DNA from: Bacillota bacterium
GTDB taxonomy: Bacteria; Bacillota; UBA4882; UBA8346
Reading direction: 5' to 3'
NCBI GenBank assembly: GCA_023401925.1
Contig: JAEXDA010000058.1
Location: 12,916-76,915, forward strand
DNA: 64,000 nt
This document shows, one piece after another, positions 52,648 through 61,790 of the stretch (the first letter of the stretch is position 1; every line of letters starts with the position of its first letter). The position numbers were made by a program, and so were the translations under genes. A model generated the notes under the pieces. That model was not told the DNA's origin. It worked only from the letters and a program-made list of their open reading frames with translations, and made no database searches.

Positions 52648-55026
52648 ATGGCAAAAATTGGGAAACTTTTTTCACGCATAAATCGGAACATATTCTTTGA
52701 AACTTTACTGATAATCGGGACCCTTTGCCTGTTGATTATGGCCTATGTTATCTTTTTTGCTTTTTTGCCCATTGTCAAGGCCAATAAAGAAAAAAACATC
52801 TCCCTTTATACCAATACCCTCAATAGCGTCCAATCCATGGTTGATTATTCTTTATTAAACATGCATGATATTCTGACCAAAACCAGCCAGGAAGGCAGTA
52901 TTATCAGTGCGGTGGTTTCTCCCCAATCCGATTCCCACGATACGGAAGTTCTGCTCAGTCTCTCCGCTTTGAGCGGAGAAAACGAACTCATTGACAGAGC
53001 ATTTTTATATATTCCCCAAAACGGGAAAGTTTTCAATTCCCGGTATCAATTGACAAGCTACGACCGTTTCTATAAAAAACACGTTATTGATCAATACTAT
53101 CGGAGCTATAACGCCGACGACGGTATTAACCGTAACGGGAGAATTACCCGGATGATCCAATATGGCTCGGAATTATTTTTGATAAGGGATTTTCCGCTGG
53201 ACGGCAACAAAAGACTGGGAACCTTTTTTATTAAAATCAATCGAAGCAAGCTTTTTTATAATGTGGGCATCCGCAAGGCCTTATCTCCCAATCAGCTTTT
53301 CATTTATGACGTGAAAGGGATACCGCTATTTGCAGACAATCTCCATGACTCGGCCGAATACCGCCGGGTTTTATCCACATTCAAAAAAGACATCATGAAC
53401 ACCACAGGGAAAAGCCATAAAAAGCTTTTCTTATATTCACGATCAAAAATTACCCTGCTCCAATATTTTTTGGTCACGGATGACATTAAAATGTTCAATA
53501 TTGGGCAAATCATCATTTCAATTATCCCGATCTTTTTCTTATGTCTTTTCATGGCGTTTTTTTTAACCCAAAAAATCTTAATTCCCATTAAAAACATTAT
53601 TTATATTGCCAACAATATTAAAATCAGCAATTCCAATCCCATTATCCATAGTCCTACTTCCGTCGGTTTACATTCCAACGTCGGCCTCCAAAGCAATCCC
53701 GCATCGGCAAACTCCATCAATGATTTGAAGATTACCTTTTATAACGCGGTCAACAGCATCAAGCATTTGGAAAATGTGATCAAAATATTGCAACCGGATA
53801 TCTCGGCGATCGTTTTTAACGATTTGCTTTCCGGAAAACCCATGCAAATTTCGGACATCGACAATATTTTAAATAGCGTAAACAGTCCCATTAGCGTCAA
53901 CGGGATCTATAATGTGATGGTATTCGATATCGATAAAAATTCCGCCCTCAATCTGATTGATGAATTTATGGCTTTGGTCAAGAGTGCCTTGGACGATAAA
54001 AAAAGCGGCAACTTTAACGCTTTTTACCTGCACATGATCAATAACTATTCCTATGTACTGATCTTTGAATTTGAAAAAAGTACTTCGTTGGGAACTGTTA
54101 AAAAATTTGAATCGGAGCTCCGGGAAGATTTTTTACGAAAAGCCGGCAACTTGCATATGGGGATAACCATTCAAATCGGAAAATTATGCAACTCCATTCT
54201 GGATATCCAATTTTCCTTCAAAAAAGCTTGCCAGCAAACCGGTCAAACCACCACGGAAAACATCGTGGAAACCGATGACCTTGATCATCCCAACTTGAAT
54301 TCTTACTATAACAAGGATTATTTTGCCGAGTATTCAAAGAAGTTTTTCGAATTAATCCAAAATAGCAATGAGACCAGCGCTTTATTAATTGCACGGCAGG
54401 TATTCCACGATATCCGCGATAAATATGAACTGACCCAGGGCAAACCGCTTTGCAACTTATATATCGAATCCATATTGGAGATCCTGTTGAAATTTAAAAA
54501 TGTCGATTTCAAGACGGGCGATCTCTTTCAAATCAGCGAAATGATTAACACCGCGGATGATTGGGGCCGGATGGAGGAGATCCTGGATGACTTCCACAAA
54601 CAAGCCATTCCTTTGGCTTTAACCCATTATAAGAAATTAAATAACCAATATATCGTAAAAGCAGAAAACTATATTCAAAAGTGCTACGCCGATGCCTCTT
54701 TATCATTAAGCACCGTGGCCGGATATTTGAATACCAATGCGACGTATCTCAGTAAACTGTTTAAAGATAGCCTGGGCACCAATTTCAATGATTACTTGAA
54801 TTTGTATCGAATCGAAAAAGCCAAATCGATGCTTTGTAATTCAGATATTAAAATAGAAGCGGTTGCCGTCGCAACAGGATTTAATTCACAACAAAATTTC
54901 ATCCGGGTCTTTAAAAAATGCGAAGGGATTACTCCCGGTCACTATCGTTATTTAAACCGCAACTCTCAGCGGGATATTGCCAATCCGCCGGGGGACGCCG
55001 CCGGCAAGCAAAAAACGGCAGAATAA
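52648..55026 (+). CDS. Membrane-anchored AraC-family regulator with extracellular sensor
   Basis: Regulator of 792 residues. One transmembrane helix lies near 15-45 and a second near 285-312; the ~240 residues between should be extracellular and Cache-like. A cytoplasmic linker resembling YesN-type regulators follows, and the C-terminus has two AraC helix-turn-helix motifs (SLSTVAGYLNTNATYLSKLFK near 695, IEAVAVATGFNSQQNFIRVFK near 740). It is divergent from the Opp-type operon and most likely senses the extracellular sugar and activates uptake. The ATG follows GGGAGG. Confidence 0.88.
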   Translation: MAKIGKLFSRINRNIFFETLLIIGTLCLLIMAYVIFFAFLPIVKANKEKNISLYTNTLNSVQSMVDYSLLNMHDILTKTSQEGSIISAVVSPQSDSHDTEVLLSLSALSGENELIDRAFLYIPQNGKVFNSRYQLTSYDRFYKKHVIDQYYRSYNADDGINRNGRITRMIQYGSELFLIRDFPLDGNKRLGTFFIKINRSKLFYNVGIRKALSPNQLFIYDVKGIPLFADNLHDSAEYRRVLSTFKKDIMNTTGKSHKKLFLYSRSKITLLQYFLVTDDIKMFNIGQIIISIIPIFFLCLFMAFFLTQKILIPIKNIIYIANNIKISNSNPIIHSPTSVGLHSNVGLQSNPASANSINDLKITFYNAVNSIKHLENVIKILQPDISAIVFNDLLSGKPMQISDIDNILNSVNSPISVNGIYNVMVFDIDKNSALNLIDEFMALVKSALDDKKSGNFNAFYLHMINNYSYVLIFEFEKSTSLGTVKKFESELREDFLRKAGNLHMGITIQIGKLCNSILDIQFSFKKACQQTGQTTTENIVETDDLDHPNLNSYYNKDYFAEYSKKFFELIQNSNETSALLIARQVFHDIRDKYELTQGKPLCNLYIESILEILLKFKNVDFKTGDLFQISEMINTADDWGRMEEILDDFHKQAIPLALTHYKKLNNQYIVKAENYIQKCYADASLSLSTVAGYLNTNATYLSKLFKDSLGTNFNDYLNLYRIEKAKSMLCNSDIKIEAVAVATGFNSQQNFIRVFKKCEGITPGHYRYLNRNSQRDIANPPGDAAGKQKTAE

Positions 55027-55695
55027 GGCATCCCCCCTCCCGCGGGCAAACAAAAAACCATCAAAAAAACGCCCCGGTCTCTAACCCCATGCATTACCCA
55101 CAAGTCGTTGAAGATGAAGTGGGACAATGGTTATAAGAAACGTTTGGGTAAAACTGAAAGATTTGCCGGATTGGATGATGCGCCGTGAAAAGCCGCCCAT
55201 TGCGACGTCACTCGGTCGCTGCGGTGCTCGATATACAGTGAGTATTATCTGTGCTCCTCGCTCGGTCGTTCCTTGCACTGTACAACTTTTGACGACGGGA
55301 ATGAGTATCCCACGAAGTTCATCCAATCCGGCAAGGTTTCGCCCCGGCGCATTTATGGGAAAGCGCCGGATGACATGGATTTCAGCTAAAGTCGAATCAT
55401 TGGTTGAAGTTGATCATTTTTTAATTTCCGTCAAAACCTAAACAGTCAGAGAATCCTTACTACTACTGGATTAAAGACCATTTTTTTAAAAAGATGTAGG
55501 GAATGATCAGTCTCTGACTGCCGGTGTTTATGAATGGCTGAGAGAGGGGCAGGTCATTATGTGAACGTTTTACTTTAAGTAGAGCGTATCTTCCCTATTT
55601 CTGATTGCCATTTATTTACGATACGCGCTACTCGTTACCTATAATCCAAGCAATATGCCTATCGGAAACGGTTCCAGAATTAACAACAATCCGGT
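55027..55695. other. Gene-free stretch with possible degenerate element
   Basis: No credible gene in 669 bases. CTCGGTCG recurs at 55209-55216 and 55260-55267, and several overlapping frames are open on both strands without ribosome binding sites. The composition is richer in CpG words than the flanks, which may indicate decayed mobile DNA, but I cannot name a family. Confidence 0.4.
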
Positions 55696-56157
55696 TCATT
55701 TCCACTCATCTTGCAACCAATCGGTGGCGGGATAAGAAAACCAGATACAAACTCCGGCCCAAATTAGACCCAACAACCACCCTTTCCAGGATAAAGCTCG
55801 TCCAGGGATATAAGGGAGTAAGACGGGAACTAAAACAGTTCCTGCAACAACGGCCTTGAAACCCCTCAATTCACAGCGGAGCCGATCAAAACTCATTTTA
55901 TAGTTGGCCGTGACTAGCACCGGTGACTCGGGATCGGGATTGCCTACTTTATATAAACCCGAGGAAACTTTGTAGTTCATTCTTTGCTTGTCGGACCACC
56001 GCGCTTTCCAAGAACCCAGCTTATCGTAAAAGCTAAGTTGGGTCGCCACTTGAGGAATGGTTACAAAAACGGGTTGTTCGATGCTGATTGTTGCATGGCA
56101 GCAGGAGTTCCCTGCGCAACATTTCCTGGAAACGGGGGTTTTCTCAATGTTTGTCAT
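55696..56157 (-). pseudogene. HgcA-like corrinoid protein with internal deletion
   Basis: An open frame of 153 codons. Residues 40-98 (LSFYDKLGSWKARW, SSGLYKVGNPDPESPVLVTANYKMSFDRLR) match the N-terminal corrinoid-domain start of HgcA/CdhD-like proteins as I remember them. Where the cap-helix N-[VI]-W-C-A-A-G-K region should follow, the chain jumps at about residue 99 to GFKAVVAGTVLVPVLLPYIPGRA, which resembles the start of the C-terminal membrane domain, and ends after about two helices. Family members exceed 300 residues. It overlaps the start of the series after ACR3 by 14 bases, so it was the last gene of the ars operon. It should not be able to bind corrinoid or methylate. Confidence 0.65.
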
Positions 56158-57232
56158 TTACTTCTATCCCACCTTTATTTCTTATCGTGAAATTAAAATA
56201 ACGCTGCTGGAAATATAGGGCCACATTCACCAACCCGATCATTACCGGCACTTCGACCAGTGGCCCGATAACGGCTGCAAAAGCGGCTCCGGAATTAAGT
56301 CCAAAAACAGCAACCGCCACAGCGATAGCTAATTCAAAATTATTACTGGCCGCTGTAAATGAAAGCGTTGCGGTTTGTTGATAGTTCGCCCCTACTTTTC
56401 GGCTCAAAAAGAAACTGACTATAAACATTACTAAAAAATAAATTAACAACGGGACTGCAATCCGTAAAACATCAAAGGGAATACGGACCATCAGGTCGCC
56501 TTTCAAGCTGAACATAACAACAATGGTAAACAACAAAGCGATTAAAGTAATTGGGCTGATTTTAGGGACAAATTTCGTATGATACCATTCCTTATTCTTC
56601 GCTTGAATCAGTAGATACCGGGTCAACATTCCGGCCAGAAAAGGAATACCCAAATATATAAAAACGCTCTTGGCAATGGCAGCAATACTGACGTGCACTT
56701 CACTACCTTTTAAACCAAAAAACGGGGGCAGAATCGTAATAAAGATCCAAGCATAAAAGCTGTAAAACAATACTTGAAAGATGCTGTTAAATGCCACCAA
56801 CCCGGCGGCATATTCGGTATCGCCCTTCGCCAGTTCATTCCAGACAATAACCATAGCAATACAACGCGCTAAACCTACTAAAATTAAGCCGGCCATATAT
56901 TGCGGGTAATGGCCTAAAAAAATAATTGCCAGGAAAAACATGAGAATTGGCCCCATAATCCAGTTTTGCACCAAAGACAAACCGAGGACCTTCCAATTTC
57001 GAAAAACGTCCCCCAATTCTTCGTATTTAACTTTGGCAAACGGCGGATACATCATCAAAATAAGCCCAATTGCAATTGGGATATTGGTTGTGCCAACTTG
57101 GAACTGATTCATAAATTTTTCGATTCCCGGAACTGTAACGCCAAATAGTACACCCACTAACATTGCAGAAAAAATCCATAGCGTTAAATAGCGATCAAGG
57201 AAAGAAAGTTTTTTGGTTACATTGTCGGCCAT
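56144..57232 (-). CDS. acr3: ACR3-family arsenite efflux transporter
   Basis: Integral membrane protein of 362 residues with ten predicted helices that exports arsenite. LMMYPPFAKVKYEEL near 60, NWIMGPILMFFLA near 90, the conserved cysteine in GLARCIAMVIVWNELAKGD near 125 and AFNSIFQVLFYS near 150 are ACR3 signatures. It lies 31 bases after the metallophosphoesterase gene in the operon divergent from arsR. The ATG has no strong Shine-Dalgarno (only a weak AACAGG). Confidence 0.93.
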   Translation of the reverse strand: MADNVTKKLSFLDRYLTLWIFSAMLVGVLFGVTVPGIEKFMNQFQVGTTNIPIAIGLILMMYPPFAKVKYEELGDVFRNWKVLGLSLVQNWIMGPILMFFLAIIFLGHYPQYMAGLILVGLARCIAMVIVWNELAKGDTEYAAGLVAFNSIFQVLFYSFYAWIFITILPPFFGLKGSEVHVSIAAIAKSVFIYLGIPFLAGMLTRYLLIQAKNKEWYHTKFVPKISPITLIALLFTIVVMFSLKGDLMVRIPFDVLRIAVPLLIYFLVMFIVSFFLSRKVGANYQQTATLSFTAASNNFELAIAVAVAVFGLNSGAAFAAVIGPLVEVPVMIGLVNVALYFQQRYFNFTIRNKGGIEVNDKH

Positions 57233-57263
57233 GCAATTTCACACCCTGTTCATTATTTTTAAA

Positions 57264-57980
57264 TTAGCTCGCAGTTCTTAAGGCTTCTGCAAATTCATGC
57301 GGCAAATCGGTTGCCTCGATGGCCTTGGCCATTTCTTCCACATCATAGGGCACTCTTACAATTTCAGTTTCCAGGGAATTTTCCGTCATCGTTACAATTA
57401 TGTATCCGGCTCTCGGATCGCCGTCTTTGGGTTTCCCTACACTGCCGGTGTTGAGTAAAAATTTCCCATCAAGATTTTTAACGTACGGTAAATGAGTATG
57501 ACCACAAATTAAAATGTCGGTTTTTTCTTCATCAATCATCCGCAAAATTGATTTTTTTGGCCGCTCTTCGAACAAATACTCATTGTTCTTACGTGGGCTG
57601 CCATGAACTAATAACACTTTTTTATTGAATATAGGAAATTCCAGACGATGAAACAGGCCACGCAAAAACTCTTTATTCTCTGAAGTTAGATGCGCTTTCA
57701 TCCATGCGAAAGATCGATGACCCAATTCGGCGGATTTTTCATCTTTATAGGCACAGCCACATTCAATACGGTTATAGGCTACACCATCATCGTAATTCCC
57801 CATGATGGTAGGAATATGATTGTTTCGAATCAGTTCAACGACTTCATTGGGAAAAGCTCCGTAGCCGACCAGATCCCCGAGACAGAACTTCATATCGACA
57901 TGACGCCTTTGAATGTCCTTTAAAACTGCCACTAAAGCTATGGAATTACCGTGGACATCCGACAAAAAAGCGATTCTCAT
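57264..57980 (-). CDS. Calcineurin-like metallophosphoesterase
   Basis: Phosphoesterase of 238 residues. The two-metal site is visible: D8 and H10 in SDVHGN, D36 in LGDLVGYG, N62 in GNYDDG, H125 in VHGSP, and H-x-H in CGHTHLPY near 160. It is the first gene of the ars operon, facing arsR. Members of this family recur beside ars genes, with an unproven role. The ATG follows AAAGGGGG. Confidence 0.87.
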   Translation of the reverse strand: MRIAFLSDVHGNSIALVAVLKDIQRRHVDMKFCLGDLVGYGAFPNEVVELIRNNHIPTIMGNYDDGVAYNRIECGCAYKDEKSAELGHRSFAWMKAHLTSENKEFLRGLFHRLEFPIFNKKVLLVHGSPRKNNEYLFEERPKKSILRMIDEEKTDILICGHTHLPYVKNLDGKFLLNTGSVGKPKDGDPRAGYIIVTMTENSLETEIVRVPYDVEEMAKAIEATDLPHEFAEALRTAS

Positions 57981-58042
57981 GAGTTTCCCCCTTTAAATAT
58001 TAGTTGCGGGCTTTTCCAAAAAGGATTACAATGAAACAGGGA

Positions 58043-58073
58043 TATAATCGTATATTCGTTTACACAAATATAC
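58043..58073. promoter_or_regulatory. Candidate ArsR operator in the divergent ars promoter
   Basis: GTATATT (58050-58056) and AATATAC (58067-58073) form an inverted repeat with a ten-base spacer midway between the divergent genes, next to a TATAAT at 58043. This is the size and place expected for a SmtB/ArsR dimer site. Confidence 0.5.
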
Positions 58074-58097
58074 CATTCTTTTTTAAAGGGGTCAATC

Positions 58098-58433
58098 ATG
58101 AAAGAAATACTCAATATTCTGAAATCCTTATCGGATGAAACACGGCTGCGGATTGTAAATTTATTGTTTGAAAAAGAATTGTGTGTTTGTGATATCATGG
58201 AAGTTTTAGAGGTTACCCAAACCAAAGCATCCCGGCATCTCATTTATTTAAAGAATGCCGGTTTAGTTAGCGACCGAAAGCAAGCCCAATGGGTTTATTA
58301 TTCTCTTATCAAAGAGTCAAACGAAAAATTAATTTCAATTCTGGTAACAGAGTATCTAAGGAGTCTTCCCCAATTCAATAATGACCTGGAAAAACTCAAT
58401 CAATGGCTTGATAATAAGAAAGTTTTATGTTAA
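58098..58433 (+). CDS. arsR: ArsR-family metalloregulator
   Basis: Winged-helix repressor of 111 residues. The ELCVCDIMEVL segment places C29 and C31 as the arsenite-binding pair on the recognition region, as in classical ArsR. TQTKASRHLIYLKNAGLVSDRKQAQWVYYSL is the DNA-binding part. It should repress both itself and the divergent metallophosphoesterase-ACR3 operon until arsenite binds. A third cysteine is the last residue (C111). GGGG lies upstream of the ATG. Confidence 0.92.
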   Translation: MKEILNILKSLSDETRLRIVNLLFEKELCVCDIMEVLEVTQTKASRHLIYLKNAGLVSDRKQAQWVYYSLIKESNEKLISILVTEYLRSLPQFNNDLEKLNQWLDNKKVLC

Positions 58434-58469
58434 AAATATCAAGTTCCGATTCCCGCTTTTTTATGAAAA

Positions 58470-58520
58470 AATCAAACCCATTCACGTTGTTGATCTATCA
58501 ACAAGTCAATAGGTTTGATT
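58470..58520. terminator. Nested hairpin between arsR and the cas8-like fragment
   Basis: AATCAAACC (58470-58478) pairs with GGTTTGATT (58512-58520), and TTGTTGA/TCAACAA form an inner stem. It sits between convergent genes and could end transcription on either side, though T-runs are weak. Confidence 0.5.
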
Positions 58521-58579
58521 GGTAGTGCTTTCTATAAAGGCCAAAAAAGGGTTAGGTGGGCAATTGCACTCTTCCATTT

Positions 58580-59059
58580 TCAAAAACGATCCAGCCGCTC
58601 CTGCAAATAGACATATTCATCCGGTAAAACGCCACGTTTCTTTTTTAGGTTCTTTCCATTAAACACAAAATTATGATCGATTTTCGCTTGCCAATCGATG
58701 GAGCCCCCTGTCGGCCGGGGTGCTTTATTATAAATGATACCGGCAATTCCCGTAGATTTTCTTTTTAGAAAATCAAAAAACTGATCTCGGGTTCTATCGT
58801 AATAAAAGTTATAAGATGTTTTTTCTTCCTGCTGCTTCCGAGTTGATACGTTATAAAACCTCTCCACTAGAAGCTCATAGGCTTCCCGCAGAGATTTTTG
58901 GATATTGCCATTTTCCCCTGTCAAAATTAATTTTTCATTATCGTGAAATATTTCTACCCCATCCAAAGATATCTCTTCCAACATCTTTATTAAACCCACC
59001 AAACCATTGTCCAGCCAAAAATGTCCGAGTTTGGGAAAAATGACCTGATTTATACTCAT
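58580..59059 (-). pseudogene. 5' fragment of a possible type I Cas8 large subunit
   Basis: An open frame of 160 codons starting at ATG 59059 after GGTGAAAGCG. The beginning, FPKLGHFWLDNGLVGLIKMLEE, resembles the N-terminus of Cas8 proteins of I-A/I-B type, where an aromatic residue and D-N-G-L-V-G motif recur; NFYYDRTRDQFFDFLKRKSTGI and KAPRPTGGSIDW follow. Cas8 proteins are several hundred residues long, so this would be a truncated remnant. The identification relies on the adjacent broken cas6 and on pattern memory, not on a definite motif. Confidence 0.45.
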
Positions 59060-59126
59060 CGCTTTCACCAACCTTTTATGATGTTGAGCTAGTCTACCTA
59101 TAAGGATTCGTATGTTACCCAACAAC

Positions 59127-59153
59127 CATCATATGCAACTTCGGCTGATACAA
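59127..59153 (-). pseudogene. Short cas6-like scrap upstream of the cas8 fragment
   Basis: A 27-base stretch encodes LYQPKLHMM and then stops three codons on. It matches LHQPKLHVM of the broken cas6 gene (60606-60632) in seven of nine residues and is about 75% identical in DNA over 34 bases. It suggests a second cas6 copy or a rearrangement. Confidence 0.5.
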
Positions 59154-59208
59154 AGTGAGTAGTTGAACAATACTATTACGCATCAGCCTCCACTATCCTC
59201 AATCGCTT

Positions 59209-60258
59209 TCAAGAATCCGATCTTGTCCTATTTATACGGCCACTCATCTGTTGTGATATCCATATTTTCTCCCGCTCCAGTTCGGCCCGGAGTTCCTCCT
59301 CCGATGGTAGCACCACCCGGTACTTGGAGGCGAAAAGCTGACGGTTTTCCTCCAGCACGCTATATCGGACAATCGTTTCATCTTTTTCGGTGCAGAAAAT
59401 AATACCAATGGTCGGATTATCATCCGCCGCCTTTACCCGATCCTCAAAAATCCGGACATACATGTCCATCTGGCCGATATCCTGATGGGTTAACTCGCCG
59501 ATTTTCAAGTCAATCAGCACAAAACACTTAAGCAGGAAGTTATAAAAGACCAGATCGATGAAAAAATGTTTAGTTTCCGTGGCAATCCGGTATTGCCGGC
59601 CGACAAAGGAAAAACCCTTGCCTAACTCCAGTAGAAATTGCTGCAAATTCCCGATGATCGCCGCTTCAAAATCTGCCTCGGCGAATCCCGGCGGTATCGG
59701 CAGTCCTAGAAACTCCAATACATAAGGGTCCTTAATAAAGTCAGCCGGTTGATACGCTTCACCTGCAACAGCGCTTTGAGCCAGCGCCAGTTCCTTATCT
59801 CGTGTCGAAAGCAGCCGTTCGTAATAGAGCGAATGGATATTGCGCTCCAACTGCCGGGTGCTCCAGTTTTGCTCCGCCGCTTCATTCATGTAATACTCCC
59901 GCGCCGCAAGGTTCTCAACCCGCATAATCAACCGATAATGAGTCCAGGTCAATTCGCTACGCAGTGCGTAGCCAATCTCTTTCTTCTTAAATGTAAGATA
60001 AAACTGGCGAAAATTTTTTAAATTCGCTACAGTAAAACCTTTGCCAAATTCTAATGTTAATTGCCGTGAAAGACTGGTGAGCAGATAAGCGCCATATTCG
60101 GCCCGTTCTTCACCACGCTGTTCCTCCTCTACGATTCGCCTCCCGATTTGCCAATATGCTTCGACCATGGCAAAGTTGACGGCAGAGAAAGCCTTGCGCC
60201 GGGCAGACTCCAAAATATCCCGGATATCATTATAAATGCTATGATCCAATTCCTTCAT
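59209..60258 (-). CDS. DUF1016 (YhcG-type) PDDEXK nuclease-like protein
   Basis: Protein of 349 residues. The N-terminal DUF1016 region has AYWQIGRRIVEEEQRGEERAEYG near 34-56 and FGKGFTVANLKNFRQFYLTF near 71-90. The C-terminal PDDEXK-like part has SFVGRQYRI near 217, FFIDLVFYN with D235, and VLIDLKIGEL with D250 and K252, then GQMDMYVR. The pattern D-x(n)-D-x-K fits the nuclease fold (the more usual E is D here). Biochemical function is unknown. It lies within the CRISPR-Cas remnant and is intact, unlike its neighbours. Confidence 0.85.
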   Translation of the reverse strand: MKELDHSIYNDIRDILESARRKAFSAVNFAMVEAYWQIGRRIVEEEQRGEERAEYGAYLLTSLSRQLTLEFGKGFTVANLKNFRQFYLTFKKKEIGYALRSELTWTHYRLIMRVENLAAREYYMNEAAEQNWSTRQLERNIHSLYYERLLSTRDKELALAQSAVAGEAYQPADFIKDPYVLEFLGLPIPPGFAEADFEAAIIGNLQQFLLELGKGFSFVGRQYRIATETKHFFIDLVFYNFLLKCFVLIDLKIGELTHQDIGQMDMYVRIFEDRVKAADDNPTIGIIFCTEKDETIVRYSVLEENRQLFASKYRVVLPSEEELRAELEREKIWISQQMSGRINRTRSDS

Positions 60259-60464
60259 CTTTCTTCCCCCATATCTTATATCGCTCTTGGAACTTAAACA
60301 GGCAAACTTCGTCCATACCTTTTACTGATTAAGCTAAGCACGATGTGACAGCCCCGTTGCCACGGAGAAACGAACTGTAATTTTACTGGCCCTTCGGTTT
60401 TAAAAGCTCCGAAGTCAAAACCTTCGTTCCTCCCTTGAGGGAGAAAGCAAGTTGAAGGGTTGAC

Positions 60465-61200
60465 TCATCCCACCATCTCCCCGCACCCGAACCCCATACT
60501 GTTCTTCCCTCCCAGGCCCGCGTCCACTGCCAGTTGCAGTAATTCCTTTGGCCCGTCAAGTCTAAGCAACCCGGAATACCCCTTAATCACCGTCTCCTTA
60601 AAACGCATCACATGCAATTTGGGCTGATGCAAAGGACGGATTTTCAATTCTCCATCGGGTGGAGGAGTATTATATAACGCCGAATATTTCTTGCGGATAT
60701 TTTCGGCGGCGTTTCGGCTAAATTCCCCGTCACCCGGTTGATAATAACAGGTATAGCGGCTTCCGTCCGGACGGAAAAGCGTACTGTAAGCCACCACCGG
60801 CGATAATAGCTTCAATTTAACCATCGCTGCAGCAACTTTGGGTTGTTCCGCCCGGACCGCCGCAATCATCAATCCTTCTTTTCCCAGTTACATGCCGTCA
60901 CGGGAAAGCAAACCGTTTACCAAGCTCTGACAAAAAGCCTCCACCGGCGATGAAACGATCAGACGGACCGGCGGGAAAAAGACGATTTGCCCATCGATGA
61001 TTTGAAACTGCCCCAGCAGCCGCGAAAAGGTAAAAAGCTTAAATTGCCGCCCGCTCCCATAAAATCCGGTATCGTGCAAAAACGTCGCCAAAGTCGGCAT
61101 CTAATGTCCGGTAAATGGCTGATTGCACAAAATGATTGTATTCCAAAGGCAACCGGAGGGAGATATTATTTACAGGCTGTAGTTCAATGACTAACCGCAT
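60465..61200 (-). pseudogene. cas6: cas6 pseudogene (CRISPR RNA endoribonuclease)
   Basis: Starts at ATG 61200 after GGAGG and encodes MRLVIELQPVNNISLRLPLE, then YNHFVQSAIYRTL, the Cas6 N-terminus with candidate catalytic histidine. A one-base frameshift near 61100 moves to ATFLHDTGFYGSGRQFKLFTFSRLLG. An in-frame TAA at 60888-60890 follows LLSRDGM, and translation would resume in the same frame to the C-terminal glycine-rich loop GLGGKNSMGFGCGEMVG. With both lesions, no functional enzyme is made. It follows a broken WYL gene. Confidence 0.85.
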
Positions 61201-61215
61201 ACGTCTATGCCTCCA

Positions 61216-61735
61216 CTATTTACTTTCATCCAGCCAAAACCTTTCACTATCCTCAATCACTTTTTGGATCACACCGGCATTGTCTTTCTCCCATTTTACC
61301 AGTTTCAAATAACCAATAAAATCCATGACCTGAAAATCATCCGGGTAACAATATTTTTCGCTCAGCGCTTCCAAGGATTGAATCCTATCAACCGCAAAGA
61401 TTCCGGGAGCATTCCCCAGGGAACAATGGCCAATCAAATACCAGGCCCCGTCGTAATAACGCAAATGATACGGGGAAACAATACGTTCTAAGGTTGAAAG
61501 AAACCGTATCCTCCAACAAAAAATTGCCGGGGTTGGGCTTTGAATTAAATAAGCACTGTAATTTCTCCGATAATGACCGTATTTCTTTTTTGCAAATACC
61601 CCCCTCAACTTGGCTCAGCAATTTTTGCCCCAAAAATAAAACCACCATTTCTCCCTCTGTAAATTGAAACGGTGGTAGCGCAAATTTCTCTTCATAATAA
61701 TATCCCTTATGCAATCTATCATAAACCAGCTTTAT
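61216..61735 (-). pseudogene. WYL-domain regulator pseudogene
   Basis: The first frame, from about 61735, reads VYDRLHKGYYYEEKFALPPF and FTEGEMVVLFLGQKLLSQ, typical of the linker of WYL regulators. Near 61495 the sequence shifts frame and continues with LERIVSPYHLRYYDGAWYLIG and FAVDRIQSLEAL, the WYL domain. An in-frame stop just upstream of 61735 and the absence of a helix-turn-helix show that the N-terminus is lost. WYL regulators often accompany CRISPR-Cas operons. Confidence 0.8.
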
Positions 61736-61790
61736 TCATACTATTGCCTTCCCCATTTCAAACTTTTAACTTTATCCAACAATTTTTCAA

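Noticed and set aside
55081..55441. Possible transposase remnant
   Set aside because: Translated pieces show no recognisable transposase motif and no terminal repeats could be placed.
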